Notes: generated by a model from the sequence alone, not told the origin. Positions 23,201-35,665 are shown, counted from the first letter of the stretch. The stretch: 64,000 bases of DNA from Stenocarpella maydis (GCA_002270565.1 NQMI01000179.1:19704-83703), one strand, 5' to 3'. Numbers and translations are program-made.

Positions 23201-24586
23201 CCAGCTCGGGGCTTGGGTCAAGAATCGGGCAGGTAGGCTCAAAAAAGAAGACCACGACGGGCTATGATTATGATTTCATGTCGAAATTCAATTCGATCTT
23301 CACAAGCTCGCCGTCCCCACGCCCACCACAATGACGAAACCTCCTGCCTTGACCACTGTCACCTCACAGACACACCACTCAGATACTATCACCTGACGAG
23401 ACAGACAGACAGACAGACAGACAGGCAGACAGAAAAACAAACATCCTACCAGCCGGCTGACACCCTCGGCATGACCATGAGGGGTCGTCCATACTTAGTA
23501 TATCCAATACCATCCATTTCGTACCCCAGGTAAGCTGCCCACCCATCCAATTGATAGCTAGGCTGGATAGACTACGAGCTTTTTCTCTCGTGCTCTCTCC
23601 CGATCGATTCACCCTCCTTCTTCTTGGTTCCCTGGCCCTAAGGCCTCCGTCACTCGCTCCCTCCTTGTCCAGGCGTCCCATGCCCATCTGACCTCCTGGC
23701 CGAGGCCCCGTTGATGCCGTTGATTGCTAGCTGAGCTCTTCCGCCGTATCACCGTCACAGGGGTTACCCAGGGTCTCCCATTCATTGCTGGTACACTCAC
23801 CTTCACTCGCTTTTCTTTCCTCCACCAACCCAGTTCCGCCCTCCCTCTGTCCGCTTATTACCGTCCTCACATCACCCCCCCCCCCTTCAGCTGCCTTGTA
23901 TTTCTCCTCACGATCGACCCGCCAGGTTGACTTGCCCGGCATACACACTCTAATACGCCACGGCACGCCACTCTCTCACTTGCACAACCACACCCCCCCC
24001 AGGCCACCCATCCACACCACCACGTTTGGCCAACATTTGATATCATTTTCCTGGTTTTGGCGGACAGGCGCTAATCGACCAAGACGCTCGTTTCGCAGCT
24101 GACCTCATCTACCACTGCCGACGACTACGGCCACGCGCACACCCCCTCTGACCTCCGTGCTCCCGGCCGTGTGTCCGCCCTGCCGCCCTACTGCGTGCTG
24201 CCTACGATCCTGGCCGTCCCATCGTCCCTGTACCAGCTTGGCGCACTACCCTGCGCCCAAAACGCTGCCACACCCGCATCTACGGCCCTCAGCCGTGCCA
24301 GGGTTAAAACTCCAAATATACTCCAGACTGAACCTTCTGGGACGACCTCATCCTTCGCTCTCCTTTTAGCTCCCACCAAGGCCGCGCCGAATCAGTGACA
24401 GGCGCACTCGATCAGCTTCGTCATCCTACTCGGCCCGTCCGTTCGGTCTGACTTGACGCCCGTAGCTCTGTCACTCGAAGTGACTTGAAGTGGGCTGGGA
24501 GGCTATTTGGGACTCTAACACCCCCTTACCTCACTCACTCTCACTCCCGAGACACTCCCTCAAATTTTCGCCACGCGGTCTCAGCC
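20300..24586. other. 4.3-kb gene-free interval with simple repeats; promoter/leader of downstream gene
   Basis: No supported coding region. It holds many low-complexity tracts: 'agcccacc' repeats (about 22,502-22,540), CCGTG/CTGTG pentamer runs (about 22,738-22,780), 'gtggccgtggccgtggccctg' steps (about 23,098-23,130) and GACA tetranucleotides (23,400-23,432). From about 23,580 to 24,580 the plus strand is strongly C/T-rich, typical of a long fungal promoter and 5' leader for the gene starting at 24,587. Confidence 0.45.
23400..23432. repeat. (GACA)n microsatellite
   Basis: About eight consecutive 'agac' tetranucleotides, with one 'ggca' interruption near the end. Non-coding, in the long upstream region of the 24.6-kb gene. 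Confidence 0.85.
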
Positions 24587-27500
24587 ATGGCGAACACAGA
24601 GCAAGGCAAGGGCTCCAAGGTCCCCTCAAGGGCAGCAAGTCTCCAGCGCATGCTGGAGATAGAGAGGAAACAAAAGGTGAGTTTTATACGCCGTGTTTTA
24701 CCCCCGTAACCACACTTTTTCGTAGCAAAAAATTCTCTGCAACACCTCACAACTGACCAACAACCTGTACCCCCCCCCCGCTTAGATGGCGAGAATGCAA
24801 CAAAATCCTTATGCAGCTGCCCCAGGTCGCCGCAGCGATTCACCTTCGGCCCGCCCAAAATCGAATTTGCTCACCCGCCGCCGAGATTCTTCTCAGCCGC
24901 CCCAGGACGACCGAAGAAAGACGACCATGTCAAACTACAACCTGCCACCTCTTACGGTAGTACCCGCGACACAGGATAGGTTTGCGAAGCAGGCAGACAC
25001 GAGACCAGGCCCCCCCAGGCAGATGAGGAAGGGCTCAGCAGACCGGGACAGCCTCCCGTCGGTAGTCAGGGCCACCGGCGGTCAAGGCTCCCCACAGGTC
25101 AAGTCTGTGTCATTTGACGACGGACAGTCGGACACTTCGTCATTATGCCATTCGCCAACTTGGGACGACTACGGGAAGAAGAAGAAGAAAGAGAAGGAGG
25201 CGGCGGCGGCGGCGGCGGCGGCAGCAGCAGCATCTAGCCAGACAAAACTGGTAAAGAAGCGGCGGACAAAAGAGCCCCCTCCCGCGGCTATGGAAACCCG
25301 ACCAACGATAAACCCGCGCGTCATGTCTGCGCCCTTGTTGGATCGTATGAGCCTGGAAGACATGCGGCAGTCAGACCGGCCCCCTTCGGAACCACAGCCA
25401 GAACCAAGCAGGCCCCCAGTTCCGCCACTTCCCATACAGCCGGGCTCGGTCGAGACTACCCAGACTGCCGTCAGGAGTCCTGGCTTCATTGGTGGTGTGC
25501 GCCTGGAGCGCGAACGCGAAGCGGCCCTGCAGAGACTGACCAATGCCAGGGCTGCATCAGCAGAGCGCTCGGCGCCAGACGTGGGAGGACAAGGTCAGGC
25601 ATCACGACCTGCATCAAGCGAGAGAACGAAGAAGCCAGGGCCTAATTCGACAACCTCGTACCCCCCAACCGCCTCGAAGACCCCGCTACTCAACCAGCCG
25701 CCCCCAGCAAAGGGACATGCCCGGAAGCGAAGTGGTTCCCTAGGTAGTGTTGTCTCGAAGCTTTTCAGTTCCTCCAAGACTTCCGACGATTTCAAGCCTT
25801 ATTTGGATAGACGAGGCTCGCAGGACTCCGTCACGACGGTTTCCTCACTATTCACGCGTGGCCGCAAGAGGAGCGACTCGGGCAATTCCCAGACCAGGGC
25901 CCAGAGCTATGATGTTTATAGTCGTTCGGGCTCATCGACTCCGATGAGTGAGAGACGAGGTGCGCTTAGCCTCCCACCATTGAGCTGGAAGAACGGGCGC
26001 AAGGCTAAGACGGCCTCAATGATGGCAATACCGCCAAATTCGGCGCGGGATGGCTCGTTTCCAATGGATGACGATACCCCGGCTCTCAAGCAGGACAATT
26101 TCACCTTCCTCGAGCAGCCATGGTCACCGACAATCGAAAGCCCGCTGTCACCTCCAGGGAGCTTCTCTCCTTCAATCAAGGCCAAGAGGAGCCCCAAACT
26201 CGCCCCTGCAGCCGCTGCGAGGCCCGTATCTAAGGCTCCCAAGAAGACGCTCAAAGAAGCTATCAAATCTGGCTTCGGCTCCTCGACCGGGCCTGATCTC
26301 AAAACATCATCTCACCGCCGCACGGGGACGGACGACACGCTCATCGATGGGGACATGACTCCTACGCTCACTAGTAATTCTCATCCGTTACAAAAGAGCG
26401 CAATGGTGCCTTCCTCGGCAGATGGCGGAACAATGCACGTAGGAATGAGGGCTTCCAATGAGCACACTCCGCACCAGCGGGCTTCAGACTCAAAGGACTC
26501 GGGCGCTTCGTCGTCGTCCTCACACCCTGATACGGAATCCATAACGCCTTCGCCAATGACGACTCCGGACAACTCAAGGCCGCAGTCGCTGAAGGACGGC
26601 CAGCCTCTCGGTGTTGACGAACTGAAAACCGCACCGATGGTCTCCGCGCATGGGGCTAGCGGTTTGGGCTTGCACAACCCGTCCACAGGAGTGGTGGACT
26701 CGCGTGGCAATATACCCCCCCGGGTGGATTCTCCACGTATCGATATTGAACTCTCAACCGGTGACTTCAGCGAGTCCTGGAACCTCGCAAACAAACCGAG
26801 CTCTCGGTTCGCCCAAGGACTAGTGCGACCGCAGCCAAAGGAGGACGAGTCATGGCCACTGGGCAGAAAGCCTCTTGACGTGGACCAGCTCTCCTTCACC
26901 AGTGCTCTCACGAGCTTGGACGTCAAGACCTCGTTCCAAGATCTGGCCTCTCCCATATCGGACATCGAGCCTCTCTCTCTGGATAGCGACCCCACACAAG
27001 CAACTAAAGTAACCATTAGGGGCGTCAAAGTCGAGGTTGTCAAGAGCCCAGCCTACGCCAAGAAGGTCTCGAGTGCGCCTTCACCAACAAAGGACACCAG
27101 CTTCCTTCCAGCGCTGCCTCACCAACCTCTCCCCACGCGGGGCAACAATACCCGGCCCGCTCAAACGTTGATGACGCACAACGAAGTCGATGAGCGGCCC
27201 TTTATACCCCGAGAGGCCCGAGCCGAGAGCCCTGACTCTTTTCGAGCGCCAGGCGCTGCATCCAGGCACCTACAAGAAGCCAGGAGAGCAGCTCCGTCCT
27301 CCCCGCGATCACCAACCGCCGTGACCACCACCACCACCACCACCACCACCACCAGTCTGCTTGCCAACAGTATCATGGGCCCGCCCGTGCCTCGCTCGTT
27401 CGCCCTCGCCAATCGCCCTAAACCATCGGGGGGGCCTGCTGTTCCTTCCTCGAGGCATAGCAACCTCGATACGACGGGCCTGAAGCCCATTGCCAAGATG

Positions 27501-27722
27501 TTTGTCGAGTGCTGCAGCTGCAAATTCTACCAGGACATGCCGTCACGGGTGTACGAAGCCATGGCGCGGCCCGACGACACGGTCAGGGATAAGAGACTTG
27601 GCGTGTCCGGGCAGGTGGCCACGTGCGTCAAATGCCCATGGTGTAGCCACAACATGAGCACACAATGCTGTGCGGGATATGCGGCTGTTGTTTACTTGAA
27701 GGAGAAGCTGCACGGGCCTTAG
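24587..27722 (+). CDS. large disordered protein with conserved-looking C-terminal Cys cluster
   Basis: Exon 1 24,587-24,676 (30 codons), a GTGAGT...TTAG intron 24,677-24,785, exon 2 to 27,722; 1008 residues. The spliced start is supported by phase 0 and a clear first exon (MANTEQGKGSKVPSRAASLQ). Most of the protein is low-complexity, rich in Ser, Pro, Thr, Lys and Arg: a 'GKKKKKEKE' stretch followed by about 12 Ala near residue 165, many RS/SP sites ('KRSGSLGSVVSKLFSSS'), and ten Thr near residue 875. The only ordered-looking part is the last about 90 residues: 'MFVECCSCKFYQDMPSRVYEA', then 'CVKCPWCSHNMSTQCCAGYAA', two Cys pairs plus flanking Cys that could bind zinc. No membrane segment. I do not recognise a named family; a phospho-regulated scaffold is only a guess. 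Confidence 0.85.
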
Positions 27723-28037
27723 GCTGGGCTCACGTGACGAAAGAAGACAGGTTTAACGGGCCGCTGACCGTTGTTGGAGAGGCGGGGCCGACAAGGAATA
27801 AATGCATGGAGCGTGACCAACCGCAGAAGGTGGTTGGCGGCTGGAGTTTTGGGGTTTGAATAACTGGGCACAGACTGGCTTGAGTATGGCATTTTGACCA
27901 AGGACACAGCAGCTTTCCTTGACCCATACGGCCCTGGCATACGCTGAACATGGACGGGCACATACAGCATTTCATCATGAGGCATCGCGACTTACGAATC
28001 ACGAAGGAGGCATTTTTTGGACGAGACGAGCTGAGAG

Positions 28038-28039
<2 letters not shown>

Positions 28040-28070
<31 letters not shown>
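28040..28070. repeat. poly-T homopolymer (31 nt)
   Basis: An uninterrupted run of about 31 T, 320 bp after the stop of the upstream gene. It could mark the end of an old retroposed sequence on the minus strand, or simple slippage. Length is likely unreliable in assembly. Confidence 0.85.
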
Positions 28071-28074
<4 letters not shown>

Positions 28075-28829
28075 GGAGACGAGTAGACACACAGAGCATC
28101 CCTCTTGTCGGTGATAAGACGGGCCCATTTTTGCTTCACCCTGCTTGGGTTGGTTGATTGATCAGAGGTTGGCATATGAGAAGGGAGTTGGCTTAGGGAC
28201 CTCTGAGGAGGGACGCGGTACTGAAGAGCCTACGCCACAAGCCCGCATGTTTTGCGTTTCAGACTTTGGTGTACACATGATTTCTGTAGCATGAGATGGT
28301 TGAGGCCATTTGGTTCCCTACCACGGGAGACATCTGCTGATTAAGCAGGATTCGATAGTGCTTAATGGCGGCAGACAATAATAAAAAATCCCCAACGGAC
28401 AGATGATCCTAAGCCTTGCTCAGATTGCAACCACAGCGTGGAGGGGAGGAGGAGGCTTGGGGGAAGGCCAAGAAGAAAAAAAAAAGCAAGCCACATGCAG
28501 CACAACAAGCACCTGAGTTCTCTTTGCATGCGGCTACACAGCATGAAGGGCGATCATGAGGCTCGCTCGGCCGCTCGCAAGCGGACCGACCGAACCGGAC
28601 AACGATAATCAAGAAGCTGATAGCTCCGAGCCACTGCAGGACGGCGGTGCAGCACGGCATGGGCCGCTCGAGCGTGCGTGCGCCCCCTGGAGTGCTGGAG
28701 TGGAAGGAAGAGAGGAGGGAAACACAGAGATATGGATGGGATGAATCATGCCGCAGCTCCTGCCGCAGACACACGCCTTTTTTTTCTTGCTTTTTCCTTT
28801 TTCTTTACTCGACTCTTCCATGCATTCAT

Positions 28830-28990
28830 TGCATGCATGCATGCGTGCCATGCCGTGCCATGCCGTGCCATGCCGTGCCATGGCATGCACGCGTACAAGT
28901 GTGTGTGTACGGACGTAGTCTAGATATCACGCACTCTCAGACATACATACATACACACACGCACTCACACACACACACACACACATATGG
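28830..28990. repeat. compound microsatellite: GCAT, (GTGCCATGCC)n and (CA)n
   Basis: 'gcatgcatgcatgcgtgcc' is followed by three near-perfect 10-bp units 'gtgccatgcc', then 'catacatacatac' and a CA/AC run to about 28,985. Non-coding simple sequence. Confidence 0.8.
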
Positions 28991-31439
28991 GCACACTCTC
29001 TTTTGTGTGTGCGTGCGTGGTATGACTAAAATGATTACCTGGGTCAGGTAGCACGACGGCTTCTAATTATGAGCCCCAGCAAGTGCGCCCGTACTCGGTA
29101 CAACCACGGGTCGCTCGGTGTACACCCATTGGTGTGCGTCAGTCCCCCGTCGCCATATCCTTCTCGCCCCACCCGAGATGAGGAGCAAGTGATTCAGAGG
29201 GGCGGCTTCTTGCCCAACCGGGCAGACTTCGAGAATGCGGGAGCTGAGACATGCGGCAAGACATAATGTGCGCGACGGGCAACACTCCATCAGCATCCAG
29301 CCCAGCCCTGCCCAGCCAGCCAGCCAGCCAAACCAGCCGCCCCGGCCGGATATGACATCCGATCTTGCGGTAAGCAACAAAGAAAGAGCATCTTGGGGCC
29401 CCCCGTTGATGGATCCTCAACGCAGACCCCGATTGGCTCCCGTTGCCCCTCTGTTGTCGTCTTATTAGCTAGCTGCTGTGCCTGAGCAAGTGCCTCCTCG
29501 TGTTGTGGAGTTTACCCCCCCCCATTCCTTTCAGCTGTTGAGCCCAGGTCAGCCTCGGGCTCTCGCCCAAGGACCCTTGCCTGGCCCCAAGCTTCCTTCG
29601 CCTGGGCTTGGCAGTGATCACGGTCCACACATGTCCATCAGCCTCTCACCCCGGTCCCTTGTTTCCTAGTATACATACAACGGGTACGGTGTGGTCAGTC
29701 GCGCACGCAAAGCCAGCAAACGGATGATAAATGAAGGAGGGGGGCGGCAGCGGAGCTGGAACGGGGCTAGGGCCAGCTGGCGGGTGAGCTCGAGCTAGCT
29801 AGCTGGTGTTGGTAGTCATCTCAGGGTGCAGCCCCCGCCTTTTGCCTGCGCTTATTATAGAGTGTACAAGTACAGCCGCTTGCTGCCTTGTGATGATGTG
29901 GCGCGAACTGCTGCTGCTTCCGGGGAGCGGGGGGGGGGAGGGCAAGATGAGGAGGGGAGTGGGGAGATTGGGCCTGGACGGTGGCGTTCGGGATAGAGTG
30001 GTCAAGATGTGTAGGTGGTTGTCTTAGGGCTCGGCTCGTTCCCGTGGATGGGTTGTGAGAATTGTTTTGAATTTTTTTTCCCTTCTGATTGGGTGGGGCG
30101 GGGAGTGGATTGGCTTTGGGCGAGGCGTGGAGTAGTTACCTAGTGTATACTATGTATGCCTTGGTAGGTACCTCGCTATATAGTGAGCAGGCAACGTGTG
30201 TGGGCGGTACCTGACCAGTGGCGTGGGCAGGTGAGTATTAGCCGTCTTGTTCCTGGTTGGTGGCAGGGAAAACCCCTTCAGCGCGCCCTTCTCTGCTACA
30301 TGACTAACTGACTAGACTATTACCGGAGCCATGTGTGCCTGGTGGGCCGTCGTTGCTGGCGGTCCTGTTTGTCGTCGTTTATTATTATGATCACCACCTA
30401 GTAAGTCGACTATTATCCAGCATGCGGGTCCTGAGTGTTAGTTACACAAACTCCAAGTCTCTCGGGCCAGAGGAGACTGCTACCACCTTCCGAACCCTGA
30501 ACCTGGGGGGCCCAATGAGGTGTTATGGATATATTCCCCTGTCGTCACGGCACGGGTGGCAGTCATCCAGATGCCCAGGTCGGGAAGGTCGGCCTCGCAC
30601 ATCGAAGTTATCGTCGTCAGCTCGCTATATTGGCAGCACTGGGGGGTAAAAAAAAAACCACACCGAGCCCGGCACTTGCTCAATATACCCGCGCCTGCAT
30701 CCGCCTATTGCCCGGGAGCCCAGTGTCCCGAGTCTGTGGTCACGCAATATGCGCCCCCTGTTGATGATGTGCATTGGTGCCGTCTGACGACCTGCGCACG
30801 CCAGGACAAGAATCGGCCCAGTCTTGCGAGCGTGCAGTCCCTTCAGTCAGCCAGACACGACAGATGGCCCCGACTAGTCCATGCAGCTGCTTTCTTGCCG
30901 TGCCACGCTTTCGTACATTAGTCGTCCATCTCTCTTCTCACCTTCGCCCTGCCAGGGCAACCTCCGAGGACCCGTGGACCTGGCCTAGATGAACCTTGTT
31001 CTCTCCGGCAACTTCACGTCCGTGTGGTCCCTTCTTCCTCTCAGCTCGATAAGTACTCTAGTAGCTTCCCTGCAGCTGCTGAGAGCCCGTGGCGCCCCCG
31101 GATTCCCCATTCTGCCATGCATCGACTCCTTCTCAGCCTGCCTTGACGTCCTCTCGCTTTTATATTCTTATCCTGCGCTGCAGCATCGTCACATTCGTTT
31201 GCCCTTCCAGCCCTCGGTCTACCCCGTCTGACCCGTTCCGAGGCTGAGAGCTCGGACCTATCGTCGAGGGTTTGGATAGAAAACCTGGCCCTCAGACTTC
31301 TCGAGGCATGGTAGCGTCTCTTGCGGAGTTTCTTTGAATTGTCTCACACTCTGCCTCTTTCTTACTCGCAGGAAGGCACACAAACCACCCATACCCAAGC
31401 CTTCTCGTGATACAAACCACCACGCACCTCAAAACCAAG

Positions 31440-31973
31440 ATGGACGCCATCGTCGAAAAGCGCATGGAGAAGAGGCAGACCTGGTCGGGTGCCATCCCCT
31501 CAGCAAAGGTGCTGCCAAGCGCCAATGTGCAGTCCCCTCCCCCAGCACTCATACCCACCAGGCCGTCAACTTCGCACCGCAATTCCAGCCTAAGCCTGAA
31601 CAAAATGCCCAGGATCTTGGAAGACGAGGATGCAATGTTCAGCAACTCCCAGAGGCGGTCGAGGGTGACCAGTGTCGGCCCCTTCTACCGCTACGGAGAG
31701 GATTATATAACGCCATGGGAGCTCGTCGGCGTGGTGCAGTCGCCTCCCCCTCGGGCACAGTCGAGACAGAGCACGTTCAGCTCGAGGGCGACAAACAGCG
31801 GCGACCTCCCGGACCTCGAGGCCGGAGAAGACGAGAAGCTGGCTCCGGTTCGCAAGGAGGCTTGGGTGGCAGGGCCGGGGGGGTGGCGTCGGCTCGTGAC
31901 ACTCCTGCTGCTGGTCGTGGCCTCGGCCGTAGGTCTCGGTGTGGGGTTGAAATTTGGCATCCACAGCACCTGA
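31440..31973 (+). CDS. small protein with C-terminal transmembrane anchor
   Basis: 177 residues from the ATG at 31,440 (context 'accaagATGG'). An in-frame ATG 33 nt upstream would add 'MIQTTTHLKTK' but has a poorer context. About 150 residues are polar and disordered-looking, with 'PPPALIPTRPSTSHRNSSLS', an acidic 'ILEDEDAMF' and 'DLPDLEAGEDEKLAP'. A single hydrophobic helix follows (LVTLLLLVVASAVGLGVGLKFG) just before the stop, preceded by 'GGWRR'. That layout is of a tail-anchored or C-terminal single-pass membrane protein with the bulk in the cytosol. No catalytic motif, no signal peptide; function unknown. Single exon. Confidence 0.65.
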   Translation: MDAIVEKRMEKRQTWSGAIPSAKVLPSANVQSPPPALIPTRPSTSHRNSSLSLNKMPRILEDEDAMFSNSQRRSRVTSVGPFYRYGEDYITPWELVGVVQSPPPRAQSRQSTFSSRATNSGDLPDLEAGEDEKLAPVRKEAWVAGPGGWRRLVTLLLLVVASAVGLGVGLKFGIHST

Positions 31974-32072
31974 TGAGGCGTGCCATCAGTGCCATCAGCG
32001 ATGACACAAGTGCCTAATCAACCATGGGGGCAATCCTCAGGAGCTAGTTGGACCATCGCACATGTCGCTGCT

Positions 32073-32105
32073 GACCGGGACCGGGACCGGGACCGGGACC
32101 GGGAC
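32073..32105. repeat. (GACCGG)n hexanucleotide repeat
   Basis: About 5.5 perfect copies of 'gaccgg' in tandem, about 100 bp after the stop of the small membrane-protein gene. Non-coding. Confidence 0.85.
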
Positions 32106-34015
32106 GATCGATACTGCTCAGACTGAGCCGCCACTCCTTTAGCCCATGCTAGCCTTCAAGCTCCCTGCTATTGTCAGCGGCACAAGCGCAGGCACTCTTG
32201 GGTACTCCTGGAGGAGGAGCCTCCCTAGGCTCGCGCTTTCACCGGACCAACCCCCTCCATGTCGCCAACCCACCATCACGAACCCACCAACCCAGCGCGG
32301 GCCACTATACCAGCCCCTTGGGCGATGCGAGGCCGTCATGAAGGCCGCCGTGCCTCTCGGCTTGCTCGCTGTCAAGGTGGCGCAACTTCAGCGGAGGCTA
32401 GCTGTCTTGTGACGGCTCATCCGGGAGGGACCACCAGTTGGAAACGGCCAGCCAAAGCAACAGACGCTGAAGGCGAATCTGAGCAGCACCAGCAGGGGCG
32501 CGACGGAGCCGTGACTGTCCCATGCGGAGACGGACCAGACGCATGATGATGGAGCCGGAGCCTTTATGACTGTCGAGAGATGGAGGCCGAGGAGGCCAGT
32601 TCTTCACCTTCATCATCTTTTTTTTTTTGAGGGGGGGGGGGAAGGGGGGGGAGGGACATTGAGAAGACGAAAGCGGGATGTGGTGTATTATTAGACTGCA
32701 ATTCCAAACGCTAGAGCGTAAATCGCTGGTATATATCTATCCGAAGCCATGAGATAAGACAGATACGCTTGAATGCTATGTTTGGTCCGAGGTCAGCATG
32801 CTAGATACGGTCAGCCACCAGTGTCGCCGTCACACGGCAGCTATCGTCTCTCAATGCAGAAAGGCTCGCTCGAGCGGCTGCAGTCGGCGTGGGCCTTTTC
32901 GTCTCTCTGCCTATGCGTTGACTGCCAGCCTAACCCGCGACGGCGGGAACTAGCCGGATTCTCTGGGAGACTCTGAAGCTCCGTGCTGATGAGCATCGGC
33001 GTGGGATTGTTGATTCCCAGAGGCCGCTGGCAAGTCACATCTGGTCGGGGACTGGCCGACTCGAGTGGCCTAGTCGCAGAGGCACTGGTGGGTGGAAGTG
33101 ATGATCCCTGTGCTCCGCACACCAACAAGTCAGACGAAAGGGTGCGCTCCCGGCCTCTGTGGCCTCGGGGCCGTCATCCTCGTGCTGTCACGGCCGGACG
33201 GCGGCTGTCCTGGGCCGGAACATCTCGCAGCTGGACGCCGAGGAGCATGTTCCGGACCGGGCTGCCCGGGTTTCTCTCTGTTTTGTCGGAAATTTGCACG
33301 AATGGCGGATGTTGGATGTTTGGGTTTAGCCGCACATGCAGATGTTGTGGGTGAAGTCGAATTAGGCTAAATGGAAGGGTGGCCCACCTGGCCGTCTAAA
33401 TGCAGGACGCAGTGGAGCCTCCACACGCATCTAGTGTAGTGTATGTATATAGTATAGTGTAGAGTAGTATCTGCACCTTGCACCTGGTGGGGCCTCTCTT
33501 TTCCGCCGCCGCCGAAGAAGGCCCTTTGCTCGCGACTCCTGCCGCCCGACGACCCTCGCTGCTGTCGCTGGCCGTCACCATGATGAGGCGCGCCACTCTT
33601 GGTTGGGAAAAACATTGTCTCCGTTGTCGAACGACCATACCCTGCCCTGCGTCGCTGCCCATGCGCCCATGACGTTTCTAGTGCAGTGGCAAAGCCCTGC
33701 CCCCATCTCGACGTGGGGGTCTCGCCCGAGACTTGGAGTTTGGTGAGTCCCAGCGGGATATGTGAGGCCATATTCAGTATCACCTGGTATTTCCAAGCAT
33801 ATACCATGTGTCGACTCCAGACGAGCCAGTCCTGGTTGTGATGGCACGTGGACGACCCACGGCCTGGTTGAGCTGCTAGGATCGCCTTGGTATGCCCACA
33901 GATTCCTGCAACTATCTCGTGCAGCCATCGGGTAAATTAAGCTGATATCGCCTGGCTATTGCGGCTCTGTGTGCTGGTGACCACATGTCAAGTCTCGGTG
34001 GGCATGGCCCTGTCC

Positions 34016-34021
34016 TATAAG
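34016..34021 (+). promoter_or_regulatory. possible TATA box of the xylose reductase gene
   Basis: 'tataag' lies in 'tgtcctataagtagacc', about 140 bp upstream of the chosen ATG. Position and composition are compatible with a core promoter; not otherwise supported. Confidence 0.3.
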
Positions 34022-34158
34022 TAGACCGGTCATCGCAGTCCCCCTCGTCCTCGGCGACTCGCCCCTCTGACTTAATGCCGGGTGAGTTCTGGCTGCCTCA
34101 ACCTTCGAAAGTCTTCTTGTCTCACGCAACCGACGCACATCCCACCGGGCCCTTCAAG

Positions 34159-35665
34159 ATGGTGTCACCGACTATCAAGCTCAACTCTGGCCACGAGATG
34201 CCCCTCGTGGGCTTCGGTCTCTGGAAGGTCGACAACTCGACAGCCGCTGACACGGTGTACAATGCCATCAAGGTCGGATACCGCCTGTTTGACGGTGCCT
34301 GCGGTGAGTCATTTCCGGTCATGAGGAACAACAAGGAGGGAAGGGGGGAAACCGGCACTGGCGCGTGGTGGTGAAGAAGCAGGGAACAAGCTCTACCCCG
34401 CCATCTCACCCGGCCAAACCTCAGCCAGGGATCCAGGGCGGCGCGAATGAAGCACGCTACCCCCGCCACACCCGGCTGTGTCTCCACCCGTCGGTTAATA
34501 TCCAGAGCCTCACAGGTCTGGATATACCCGAGCAGCGAGACCTCTCTCGCTTTTGAAAGCGGACCTGTGTCGTCCAGGATATCCACTGACAGCAATGCTT
34601 GCCCAACAGACTACGGCAACGAGAAGGAGTGCGGGGAGGGCGTCGCGCGTGCCATAAAAGAAGGCCTCGTCAAGCGCGAGGACCTCTTCATTGTCTCCAA
34701 GCTGTGGAACTCGTTCCACGATGGCGACCGGGTCGAGCCGATCTGCAAGAAGCAGCTCGCGGACTGGTATGTCTCCTGGGAAGCCCAATGCCCCATGGCC
34801 TGGCATGTTGCGGCATGCATCATAACCCTGGAGCTCAGGCAGCTCTGGGGTGATGTGTGATGCCTTCTCAACATGTCCGCGCGTGACACCCCCGCTGACA
34901 AGGACCCAAAAAGGGGCCTCGACTACTTTGACCTGTACCTGATCCACTTCCCCGTCGCCCTCGAGTACGTGGACCCCTCGGTGCGCTACCCACCAGGCTG
35001 GTTCTTCGACGACGCCGGGACCGAGATCCGCCCGAGCAAGGCCACCATCCAGGAGACGTGGAAGGCCATGGAGGCCCTCTCGGACGCCGGCCTCGCCCGC
35101 AGCATCGGCGTGTCCAACTTCCAGGCCCAGCTGCTCTACGACCTGCTGCGGCACGCCCGCATCCGCCCGGCCACGCTGCAGGTCGAGCATCACCCCTACC
35201 TCGTCCAGGACCTGCTCCTCCGCGCCGCCAGCGCCGAGGGCGTCATCGTCACCGCCTACAGCAGCTTCGGCCCCGCGGGCTTCGTCGAGCTCGACATGGC
35301 CAGGGCAAAGGACGCCGTCCCCCTCATGTCCGAGCAGACCGTCGCCGGCATCGCCTCCAGGCACGCCAAGACCCCCGCCCAGGTCCTGCTCCGCTGGGCC
35401 ACCCAGCGCGGCGTCGCCGTCATCCCCAAGTCCAGCTCCGAGGCCAGGATGAAGGAGAACCTCGAGTCCGTCGGCTTCGACCTGGACGACAAGGAGATCG
35501 CGGCCATCTCGGCCCTGGACAAGAACCTGAGGTTCAACCAGCCCACAAACGTGAGCTCATTCATTCCCTGCCCGGCCCCCCGGGGCACAGGTTGCGAGGA
35601 GCGTCGTACTGACATCGTTGAACCTATAGTACTTCCAGACCGAGAAGCTTTGGATCTTCGGCTAG
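34159..35665 (+). CDS. xyl1: NAD(P)H-dependent D-xylose reductase (aldo-keto reductase)
   Basis: Cytosolic aldose reductase making xylitol from xylose, first step of fungal pentose catabolism. Exons: 34,159-34,303; 34,610-34,766; 34,914-35,550; 35,630-35,665, all GT-AG, giving 324 residues, the usual length. The start is set by the canonical '[15 protein letters not shown]'. The catalytic tetrad is visible: Asp45 and Tyr50 ('LFDGACDYGNE', with intron 1 between exons splitting this motif), Lys79 ('SKLWNSFHD') and His112 ('[11 protein letters not shown]'). '[12 protein letters not shown]' is a xylose-reductase signature. '[14 protein letters not shown]' is the coenzyme loop, with Lys for the 2'-phosphate of NADPH. 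The last exon encodes only the C-terminal '[11 protein letters not shown]'. Intron 1 (306 nt) is long for this genome. The gene looks intact; adjacent Sds22 is convergent. Confidence 0.95.

Larger units (their letters stand above)
27723..31439. other. 3.7-kb gene-free interval with microsatellites and a C/T-rich leader
   Basis: No supported gene. It contains a 31-base T run, CATGC/GTGCC repeats, CA/AC repeats and TA-rich TATA-like words ('ctatatagtgagc' near 30,175). From about 30,900 to 31,430 it becomes C/T-rich and is probably the promoter and leader of the small membrane-protein gene at 31,440. Several open frames of 100-135 codons have no domain and look like chance. Confidence 0.45.
31974..34158. 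other. intergenic, no supported gene; promoter of xylose reductase at right end
   Basis: Holds a (GACCGG)n tract and a G/T homopolymer region near 32,618-32,655. About 32,770-33,370 has open frames in several phases but no family motif. A TATA-like word lies at 34,016. I see no gene here. Confidence 0.4.

Noticed and set aside
28399..29051. Frames over the microsatellite region
   Set aside because: Generated by repeats (poly-Cys/His/Thr), no protein-like composition.
34510..35364. 284-codon minus-strand frame
   Set aside because: Antisense shadow of the GC-rich xylose reductase exons.
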